A stretch of 64,000 bases of DNA from Brachynemurus nebulosus (taxonomy: Eukaryota; Arthropoda; Insecta; Neuroptera; Myrmeleontidae): contig JAPWDM010000008.1 in the NCBI GenBank assembly GCA_035578155.1, positions 20,556,598-20,620,597 of the forward strand, written 5' to 3'. Positions 55,992-64,000 of the stretch are shown in pieces. A program made the translations under genes and the position numbers. Numbering within the stretch: position 1 is the stretch's first letter; every line of letters starts with the position of its first letter. Below the pieces are notes generated by a model that saw only the letters and a list, made by a program, of their open reading frames with translations, did no database searches and was not told the DNA's origin.

Positions 55992-57865
55992 TAGGGTTGC
56001 CAGGTCTTAAAACCAAAAAGCCGGACATTTGGGTAAAAAGGCCGGACACCCTTAATTTTTTAATCTTAATATAACACGAAAAAAATTTTTTAAAGTAAAA
56101 CAAGGCTTTTTTTATCATTTACCATAAAATCTCCTTAAATTCTAATGAAACAACAATAAAATTGAATGAATCAGTCTTCTTTATTATTAATTATTTAATA
56201 TTCATTACAACATTGATTTCAATAATTGCATTGCAGTAGTAGTTAGCAGTAATTATTATTACAAACAAATTAACAATTTAAAGCAAAACATTTATTTACC
56301 ATAAAATTTTTTTAAATTATGATGAAAAAACAAATTGTCTAGCCGTACCTACTTCCATAGTGAAACTGTCCCCAATAGCAAATTACATTAATTATTAATA
56401 ACTGTACTAACGGTATGGTGAGGCTATAAGTAATTGATATCTACCACCTTCCCGGCTAAAACCGAATAGTTACGGAGATAACTAAAAAAAATAATATAAA
56501 ATGACTGCTTTATTCAAAAATTTTTTCACGGTAACTACTTACTTAACATAAAAAAATAATTCCAAATCTACATGAAGGCAGATAGTCTCTAGAATATTAG
56601 ACATATTTATTAACATCCCAGTCCTCGTTATTAAGGATAATAACAAAGATAAAATCAGATCCAATGTTATTTTCATAGGGTTCCCATTGAGTTACCACCG
56701 CCAAAAAAAATACAGTAACTGGGCCATAGTCTACTTCATTACCATACCAAGTTTTATTTAAATTCAAGCGGTGAAACATAGTAAAAAAAAAATTATTTGT
56801 CACCCCTAACCTATCGTACATCCCCTCCAGTTGGCCCGATCCTGGAATTAAGCATGTCGATCGAAAGCTCTTTAAATGTAAAGTGTTGTGTATAATAAAG
56901 TGTTTTTCCCTATCTCCTATAGTTTTCGAGATAATCAGGGGAAATCGAAGAAAGGGTATAATCAGATAGGTATAGGGGATCTCCCCCAGATAGAAATTTA
57001 GGGTAACTTCAAAAATGTAAACTTTACCGCATCGATGCAGCATCATGACTTTTCTGGTGCGGCTAATACTACATGATGCGCTGGTGATGCTCTCTTGAAA
57101 TTTAATGCATATTAGATGTTTTTGAACGGGATATTGGCATCATTTAGCCTCTGATTTGGCTATAGATAAGATAGATAATGTAGCATGATAGACTATAGAT
57201 AATATAGCAATACAGTCCTTGTATAGGTATATTATCTTTGAATTTCAATTTGAACTTACTTGAAATTGAAAATATTGAAATTATTTGAATAAAAAATATT
57301 ACATACCTATTTTGAGTGCAAGATGTATTCAAATAGTTTCAACAATTTTAATGAGTTTTTCAAATAGTTTCAAAGATTAATGTATTAATCTTTTTCAACA
57401 ATTTGTTTTTCGGAATTATTCCTGATGGTGTTAATACCTACATAATATGGCAAGTAGTGATAATTCTACATTATACACATTACATGCATCTTGGACAAGC
57501 TTCACCAAATTTCTTGATGCCTTGTTTTGACGCATCAAATGCAAAAATGAACTTTTGATTTTTCGTTGTGATCGTCTGATGCATTTTTGAACTTTTGACT
57601 CTGCCTCATGCAAGCCACGATGCATTTTTGAAGTTAGCTTTATATACATCAGTAGCTATGTCGTCATTTACTACTTTATTTACCTACTTACTATTATTGT
57701 AATTTGCAATAAGAAACAAAAATAAACAAAATATGACAAATGTAAAAAAATGGTCTTTAAAAAGCCTGACAAAAGTCGGACAGGCCGGACACCGTTTAAT
57801 TTAGCCGGACACGCAAACGAAAAGCCTGACTGTGTCCGGCTTTATCCGGACGCCTGTCAACGCTA
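55992..57865. mobile_element. hAT element with CCGGACA motif and 8-bp duplication
   Basis: GTCACAAG flanks both sides (55984-55991 and 57866-57873), the exact 8-bp duplication expected of hAT. The ends are TAGGGTTGCCAGG and, inverted, TAGCGTTGACAGG. CCGGACA/TGTCCGG recurs about eight times near the ends (for example GCCGGACATTTGG and GCCGGACACG). The 1874-bp length includes a nested element at 57001-57638 and an unclassified block (56400-57000) carrying a 149-codon minus-strand frame without recognised domain. No hAT transposase survives. Confidence 0.92.
57001..57638. mobile_element. GCATCA-motif MITE, copy 1 (nested)
   Basis: Left GGGTAACTTCAAAAATG and right CATTTTTGAAGTTAGC are inverted to each other. 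GATGC/GCATC occurs about fifteen times, concentrated in the outer 150 bases at each side, around an AT-rich core. A second copy at 62283-62905 has the same orientation and the same order of motifs. It lies inside the hAT element 55992-57865, so it moved later. Non-coding. Confidence 0.8.
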
Positions 57866-57873
57866 GTCACAAG

Positions 57874-58590
57874 GGTACCGATATTTTTGTTTTCGGAACC
57901 CTAAAAATGAACCATAGATATTACAAAAAGCAATATTGCTTTTTAATTCCTTTAAAATTCTATTACATATAAATATGCATGTCTAATCTTTACTACATAT
58001 TATTAAATTGAATTTTTTCATTCTAATGAACATTTTTAAATGCTTCTAAATTAGTCATATCTTCATTTTTTTAATTATGTGAGACCCAAATGAATACAAT
58101 TAAGTAAAATCATTTTAAGTATTTACTTACAAGTACAACAAACTTAAGTATGTTGTACATTCCATTAAAAAAAGTTGTATCAACATATTGTATAGAGGAG
58201 AGTGAGGATCGGGGAACAATAGGGGATCATTGAAAGTAGCAAATGATTGTGTGAAGTATTGCGTTACAAGTTTTTTTTTTTTAATTGTAACAAAAGTATT
58301 CTTCCATGTTGAATAATAGCTAATGGATTCACAACCGGAAATTCTAGAGTATTATAGTGTGTGGTATTTTTATATAAATAATAAAAAATAATTATAGTGG
58401 TTTGTAAAATTTATTAAAATTTTTTGTGATGAAGCGTAAACTTTCACACATAATTCGAATAATATGATGAAAATCGTCGGGACGTCGTATTTAAGGAAGT
58501 TAGTTCGCCGTGTTTATGTCCGGTAAAAACTTATTTTGTCACGTGTTTCATATGTGCTCAGTCCGGCAGTTAACCAGCTCATTTGTGTCC
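57874..58590. other. Spinster intron 1, nothing recognised
   Basis: AT-rich intron sequence without supported features. Confidence 0.4.
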
Positions 58591-58600
58591 GGTAAAGTAA

Positions 58601-59059
58601 GGCCCGATTTACATTATCACTCCACTCTCACTCCGATATCATTACGCTCCCGATTCGATATAATCTTGTTGTGTTCACATTACAGTGCTGATATCATGCT
58701 GGTACCATTCGTTCTCTATTCACATTATAATACCACTCTGGGTACACTCCCAGTTCGGTCTCAGTTCGATACAAATATCTTTTCATAACAACTGAATGCA
58801 AGCGGAGTGGAGTGGAATCAAAAAAGTGTTTACACTATAGGTACAAGCCATAACAAGTCTGATATCGCTCCGATAAAATATTACCTGAGTGGTATTGATA
58901 TTGGAGTGGCATTGAAACGGGAGCGAACCGCGACTTATATCGGACCGATATCAGAGCGATGATGTGAATACACTCATTGTTTATTATGTAAGAATATTTT
59001 ATCGAACCTGGAGCGGAGTGATATCGGAGTGAGAACAGAGCGTTAATGTAAATCGGACC
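58601..59059. mobile_element. PIF/Harbinger-like MITE, 459 bp
   Basis: TAA flanks both sides (58598-58600 and 59060-59062), the TWA-type 3-bp duplication of PIF/Harbinger. The ends are GGCCCGATTTACATTA and, inverted, GGTCCGATTTACATTA, matching the G-rich, TTTACA-containing ends typical of that superfamily. Subterminal GGAGTG and GATATCGGA motifs repeat in both orientations. A decayed relative is at 30785-31165. The frame at 58510-58788 crosses the left end and is spurious. Confidence 0.88.
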
Positions 59060-59204
59060 TAACGCTCAAATCTACAAAATTTATGTTATGTAAATTTAAA
59101 ATTTACATAAATGCAATAATAAAAGAGATAAACCAAGAAAACGGAAATTATTTAAATCCAGAGTGACGAAGCATGGTTAAATTTAACTGAAATGAACCAT
59201 ACTA

Positions 59205-59260
59205 ATATCAAATATGGAATACCATAAAGTAACGCTCAAATCTATTAAACTTATTATTTA
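59205..59260. repeat. GAGCGTTAC repeat fragment
   Basis: ATATGGAATACCATAAAGTA followed by ACGCTCAAATCTATTAAA equals the block at 31494-31535 and the inverse of 18240-18275. Confidence 0.7.
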
Positions 59261-59650
59261 TCACTCGTGAAAACTCGAGAAAATTCACAACATATTCGAC
59301 CATCGATCCACTTTCACTGTTATCACAATTTTTTTTTTTTTTTTTTTTATAAAACTTATAGTCCGTTCAAATTAAACTTAAGCCTGTTACCACAGTAACT
59401 GTCAATGATTCCCATTAAAAACAATTGAATTTTTTATTTATTCAGGCTTATCTTTAACTTGAACAGACAGATATAAACCGGAGTTTTCAAAAAAACTTGT
59501 GGGACCTATTTTGAAATTTTGAAGCCCCAACAGCTACTTACTCATGAAGAAAATAACCCCCACAAAATAGCTATAGATAAAATAACCATGGTTAATTCAC
59601 TTAATTATCTATGAATTATTAAAATTCGCATAGTGTTTGAAAAATTGTCA
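59261..59650. other. Intron 1, nothing recognised
   Basis: Poly-T tract at 59330-59350. No other feature. Confidence 0.4.
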
Positions 59651-59654
59651 AACT

Positions 59655-59725
59655 GGATCGGCTGGGACTCGAACCCGGTTCTCTTGGTTACTAGCTAAGC
59701 ACCTTACCAATTAGGCTACCGACCG
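59655..59725 (-). tRNA. tRNA-Thr(AGU)-like sequence, probably pseudogene or SINE head
   Basis: The minus strand folds as a cloverleaf of 71 bases: acceptor CGGTCGG with CCGATCC (6 of 7 pairs, including wobble), then TA, D-arm GCCTAATTGGTAAGGT with the GG of the D loop, anticodon arm CTTAG-CTAGTAA-CCAAG (one mismatch, anticodon AGT), and T-arm CCGGG-TTCGAGT-CCCAG (one mismatch) with a good B box GGTTCGAGTCC. One mismatch in each of three stems argues for a pseudogene or a tRNA-derived repeat head rather than a working tRNA. No intron or poly-T terminator is evident. Confidence 0.5.
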
Positions 59726-59729
59726 CTTG

Positions 59730-60310
59730 TTCGAGACATTAAGTAAACATATGAATTTTAGTGTATGTATAAATACGAACATACATTAGTAATGTTTCAC
59801 AGGCACTCGATAACATTTGAAATTGAAAATCTATAAATTATAATAAAAAATTGTTGGGTTTACAATTAGGGAAACTGGAATTTCCGTGCGAAAAACTCGA
59901 CTATTACAGAACCAATATCTAAGGTTATGTTGGTGGCGGTCGGTTATTTTGTCCGCGAACCAAATGTTTTGATGGAGTCGAAATTTTATAAATTCGCAAC
60001 GCTTTGCAATAGTAGGTAGCTACATATTTCAATTTTAATCCCTTGTGGATTCAATAAATTCTTGCTTATAAATGTAACGTATACTTAAACTGTCCTAAAA
60101 ACTTTATATCTACAATCTTGAAATAAAACTATGCCAAAGTGACTTCCTCGCACCCGTATCGATTAAAAGATTTTTTTACCTCATTTAAAATTCAGTTCGA
60201 ATGACTTTTTGTCGCATTGTTTATTCAAAAAAGAATTATGTTAAATCAACTATTATGTATAGGTAGCTAGGTAATCACTTTACTTTTAACGATAGGTATT
60301 CGTACTCTAT
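59730..60310. other. Intron 1, nothing recognised
   Basis: AT-rich. If the tRNA-like block is a SINE head, its body would extend into this interval, but no repeat copy is available in the window to confirm it. Confidence 0.35.
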
Positions 60311-60313
60311 ACC

Positions 60314-61333
60314 AGGGTTGTTGCGGATGCGAATGCGAATTTTTTAAGAGCAACATTTGCTTTTGCGGACGTGGATACGGGTTCTTAAAAACTAACAATC
60401 GTAGACGAAGTTTTTTTATCCTTACGCCATTTTAAGACTTCATAAAATATCTTCAAATTGTACTCAATACTCTATAGTTGTCGCCATTTGTAAAACGGGA
60501 AATAAGGTAAACAAGGAAGGAGGTATCGCAGTGTCAGAAACCGTCAAAAAAAAGAACAATAAATTCTTTAAAAATGTTTTATTTTGTTTAAAATTTTTTG
60601 TATTTAGTAATAATACGGTACTTGACTGTATTTAAAATTTGTGTCAAATGTTAAATAATTCTATGCATTATCATTACATATGTCCAATTTTAATGATGAA
60701 ACATAAAAAGATTTGATAACTATTTAGAAATTTTATTTTGAAAATCGCCATTTTTCAACAAATATTCAAATTAGTGAAAATGCGCCATTTCTTGAAAATG
60801 ACGTAACATTTTGTAGCTAGATTTGTCGATTTTGATAATTTTCATCGATGAGATAAAATTGTGTTTTCTTTTGAATATTTCTATTGGCTTATATACTTAT
60901 ATAGTAATAACAATCGACCAGAATTCAAATAAATACTTGTTTTACTTTGATATTTTATTAATGTAATCAAAGTTTTGAGGTTATAAATATTGACATTGAC
61001 GTTTAGTTGCTTCAAACTGTGACGTCACTATAGCGAGGTGTTTTTCCCGCCTTTCTCTCATTTAAAATTGTAGGGTTACTTTTTTTGATGATTTTTTACA
61101 GAATCTGTCGAAAATAAAAAATCACTTAACTGACATGGAAAACAATGATTTTAGAATATTTTCGAAACTTCAGTCAAGAACCTTATTGCAAAACTAATCA
61201 ATTTTCTGTATCAATATCAACAGAAAATAAGGGTTCCAGTACATTTCCAGTACATGATTTATAAAGAATTGGTAAACATCCGCATCCGCATTAAAATAAT
61301 GCAGATGCGGATACGGATATCTACAACAACCCT
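60314..61333. mobile_element. hAT-like element with GGATGCGGAT motif
   Basis: The ends are AGGGTTGTTGCGGATGCG and, inverted, AGGGTTGTTGTAGATATCCG. GGATGCGAATGCG and GGACGTGGATACGG at the left are answered by CATCCGCATCCGCATT and CAGATGCGGATACGGATA at the right. The AGGGTTG terminus is shared with the hAT element at 55992. The octamers outside do not match clearly, so the duplication is lost or the ends are slightly different. The interior is AT-rich and non-coding. Confidence 0.72.
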
Positions 61334-61998
61334 ACACGATATACGTTACCTAGTTTTAAAAATTTTTATTGCATGTATTTTAGTAATAATACGGAATAAA
61401 ATTTATTTTATCGGAATGGAAAAGTGGTGAAAGTGCATCACGACAAATGGACTGACAGAGAGACATAAAATCTTTTCATTATAGGTTATAGATTGAGAGC
61501 TGGCTACATAAAAAAGCTTGTTATCGCTACATGGCTGATTTCTTTTGTAAAAGGATCCCTTTTTATAGCCAAGTTCAAATAATCTTGTCTGCCAGCACAA
61601 TCCCGTGGCCGCTTAAATAGTTAAATTTCGATATTAAAAATTTTATAAGATGCATGTATTATAACTATATAAATGCAAAATAATATATAAACTAATATAA
61701 TATAAACTTTTCAAATTATTATTATTTTCAATTTTTTCTTAGAAAACGTGGAAAATTGTTGGTAGAGAGTTTTTTTAGTGACGATAGTGCCGGCAGAAAA
61801 CGAGAAAGTTGCGTAAGATTGAAAAATAGAAAATCCATCACATACTTGCATGTCGATTGATTGAATGTTATACTGAATTTTTTTTTTTTTTTTTTGATGA
61901 ATATCTTAAAAAAAGATCCTCGAACAGACAGTATTCTAACTTTATCAGGTACTTTTCAGATGCAATAATAGTATATAATTATATACCTATATTACTTG

Positions 61999-62113
61999 GC
62001 AAGGACCGTAAGTGTTATTTTTGTGACCTCGGATGGAGTTCGAGAATCCGAGGCTAAAAGCCGAGGATTCGTAAGCATTCATGGCCACAAAAATAAACCT
62101 ACGGACCGAGTAT
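61999..62113. repeat. Hairpin repeat, AGGACCGTAAGTG arms
   Basis: GGACCGTAAGTGTTATTTTT is loosely mirrored by AAAAATAAACCTACGGACCG, with inner palindromes of the CCTCGG/CCGAGG type (GACCTCGGAT, ATCCGAGGCT, GCCGAGGATT). In style it is like the hairpins at 38505 and 4127. Confidence 0.55.
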
Positions 62114-62282
62114 GAGTATTGTATTTTTTCAACCGAAAAAACTGATGAATAAAATTGAAAAAAAATTATAAAAAAATAATAAAATATAATGAAAATGCAA
62201 TTTTAATAAAAATAAATGGTAGGCATCTATGAAATAAATATTTCCGTAGAAAAATCAGTTTTCTAAGAATAAACTGAAAATA

Positions 62283-62905
62283 GGGTAACTTCGCAAATGT
62301 AAACTTTACCGCATCGATGCAGCATCATGACTTTTCTGATGCGTCTAATACTACATGATGCGCTGCTGATGCTCTTTTGAAATTTGATGCACATTAGATG
62401 TTTTTGGACGGGCTATTGGCATCATTTAGCCTCTGATTTGGCTATAGATAAGACAGATAATGTAGTATGATAGACTATAGATAATATAGCAATACAGTCC
62501 TTGTATAGGTATCTTATCTTTGAATTTCAACTTGAACTTACTTGAAATTGAAAATATTGAAATTAATTGAATAAAAAAATATTACATACCTATTTTGAGT
62601 GCAAGATGTATTCAAATAGTTTAAACAATTTTAATCAAAGGTAAATACATTAATCTTTTTCAACAATTTGTTTTTCGGAATTATTCCTGTTGGTGTTAAT
62701 ACCTACATAATATGGCAAGTAGTTATAATTCTACATTATATACACATGACATGCATCTTGGACACGCATCACCAAATTTCTTGATGCATTGTTTTGACGC
62801 ATCAAATGCAAAAATGAACTTTTGATTTTTCGTTATGATGCGTCTGATGCGTTTTTGAACGTTTGACTCGGCCTCATGCAAGCAGTGATGCATTTTTGAA
62901 GTTGG
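62283..62905. mobile_element. GCATCA-motif MITE, copy 2
   Basis: Same-orientation relative of 57001-57638: GGGTAACTTCGCAAATG, TTACCGCATCGATGCAGC, CTACATGATGCGCTG, the AT-rich core with CTCTGATTTGGCTATAGAT, and the right end GATGCATTTTTGAAGTT. Here it lies within the foldback at 61486-63142. The minus-strand frame at 62723-62965 is repeat-derived. Confidence 0.8.
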
Positions 62906-63142
62906 CCAATATAATAATAATAATTTGAAAATAAAAACTGTTTCCATATAGTATAGCACATGCATCTTATAAAATTTTTAATATCGAAATTTAACTACTT
63001 AAGAGGCCGTTCCTGCGTTAAGCCACGGCATTGCGCTGGCAGACAAGATTATTTGAACCTGGCTATAAAAAAGGATCCTTTTACAAAAGAAATCAGCCAT
63101 GTAGCGATAACAAGCTTTTTTATGTAGCCAGCTCTTAGACTA

Positions 63143-63576
63143 TTAGTTGAGGTGGTTGCTTGAATTACAGTAGGTGACTCACTAGGTACTAGTGCCATGT
63201 TAGCAAACAGAAATTTTCTTTATCGATTTTTATAATTGAGTATAATAGAAGGTAGCTAGCTATCGAGCGCTTTTGTTGCAATATATAAATTTCACTGCGT
63301 ATAAACTTGACCTGATAAACGCCATTTAATGACGTATATTTAGCAAAAGCTTTCGTTGGTTATTTGGAAATAACCGAATATATTTTGTTGTCTTTTAACT
63401 TATGCTGTAAAACATAAAATTCAATAAAAAGGGAGTAAAATAATTTTAAAATATCTTGAAGTTCCTCCTAAAGTAGTAGTAGAGTCAGATATCTTTCGTT
63501 AATTAGGCTGAGAAATCAATGTTTTTAACAGTTAAAAAAAAAAACATGAATGCAGTGAAAACACAAATGAAGTCCA
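63143..63576. other. Intron 1, nothing recognised
   Basis: No supported feature. Confidence 0.4.
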
Positions 63577-63996
63577 GCTTATAGACCTTTTTTATGCGGT
63601 CCTTTTTGTGCGATTTTTTTTTTGCGGTTTTTAAAAAAATTGTCATTTAAAATGCATAATGTGAATCAAAATCAAGAGAACCTTAACTGTAATAACTTTC
63701 TTTGATAAAAATACTTTTTAATGGTTTTTAAGCATTTAATTAGTACATTGCGTAAGAATATAAGTTATTGTATCATTTAGTTTTTTTATAGATGTATTTT
63801 TCACAATTTCCATGATATTATAAAAATGAAATAAAATATTCTACGTGTAAATTAAATGCTTTATCTTGTTTAGAAAAGCAACTTCTATGGAAATCGTGAG
63901 GTTTTGAGTGTTTTGATGAGTTACATATTTTCGATAAAACTTTTTTTATGCGGTCCTAATCCACCGCATAAAAAAAGTTTTTTTTTTTACAATCTG
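63577..63996. mobile_element. pogo-like MITE, ATGCGGT motif, 420 bp
   Basis: Inverse-oriented, longer relative of 27283-27456. The left end is CAGCTTATAGACC followed by TTTTTTATGCGGTCC; the right end, inverted, is CAGATTGTAAAAAAAAAAAC and is followed by TA at 63997-63998. ATGCGGT or its inverse appears four times (left end, near 63951, near 63965 and as TTTGCGG near 63622). It ends four bases before the window edge. Confidence 0.72.
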
Positions 63997-64000
63997 TACC

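Larger units (their letters stand above)
61486..63142. mobile_element. Foldback element with ~185-bp arms
   Basis: GAGAGCTGGCTACATAAAAA at 61493 is answered by TTTTTTATGTAGCCAGCTCT ending near 63137. Pairing continues through GTTATCGCTACATGGCTGAT, AAAAGGATCC and AATTTCGATATTAAAAATTT to about 61670 and 62955. The enclosed 1.3 kb holds a hairpin (61999-62113), AT-rich DNA and the GCATCA-type MITE at 62283-62905. No coding region and no target duplication resolved. Confidence 0.8.

Noticed and set aside
56597..57046. 149-codon minus-strand frame as a possible gene in spinster intron 1
   Set aside because: It spans the junction between a hAT interior and a nested MITE and shows no domain; kept only as a block worth searching.
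1..64000. CRISPR arrays, bacterial operons, riboswitches or integrated viral genes
   Set aside because: No evenly spaced short repeats with unique spacers, no ribosome-binding-site-led gene clusters and no viral domains were seen; the window reads as insect nuclear DNA throughout.

Overview
The window is AT-rich eukaryotic DNA with large introns, GT-AG splice sites and dense transposon debris, and it looks like an insect nuclear genome. The arguments are a spinster-type transporter first exon, an insect-type two-Ig-domain surface protein, mariner, piggyBac and hAT remnants, and degenerate CCTAA-like stretches resembling the insect TTAGG telomere unit. I lean towards a hemipteran-like genome but cannot prove the order. 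There is no bacterial gene organisation, CRISPR array or intact virus.

Only two host genes can be supported, both on the + strand. The first is the 3' part of an immunoglobulin-superfamily gene: exons at 14022-14381, 39607-39721, 39798-39967, 50651-50728 and 51596-51669. They join in frame (intron phases 1, 2, 1, 1) and encode two Ig-like domains, a short polar stalk and a hydrophobic C-terminus typical of a GPI-anchor signal. The signal-peptide exon was not found and probably lies upstream of the window. The introns are about 25.2, 0.08, 10.7 and 0.87 kb. The second gene starts at 53783: the first coding exon of spinster (major facilitator superfamily), whose first intron runs past the right edge.

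Everything else is intronic or intergenic and mostly made of non-autonomous DNA transposons. Several can be delimited to the base by target-site duplications: hAT-like elements at 42317-42759 and 55992-57865, a piggyBac derivative at 20766-22030 with a partner at 19220-20052, a TTAA-flanked element at 10626-12193, a PIF/Harbinger-like element at 58601-59059, TA-flanked elements at 7687-8501, 14521-15522, 15835-16641 and 47537-47741, and a foldback at 26126-28815 with a 9-bp duplication. Long hairpins occur at 4334-4759, 6214-7214, 26126-28815, 31380-31497, 46288-46612 and 61486-63142. Protein-coding relics are a mariner transposase C-terminus (1783-2126), a non-LTR reverse-transcriptase C-terminal fragment (28003-28596, minus strand) and the first codons of a piggyBac-like transposase (19504-19599).

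The most striking overall pattern is that many unrelated elements carry one short motif repeated several times near both ends, a different motif in each family (for example CAAGAC, GCATCA, CCGGACA, GTCCGGGTCT, GGTCAGAAACTAGG, CAGTTCAACCGACG). A second striking pattern is nesting: at 25.8-29.4 kb four layers of insertion can be peeled apart.
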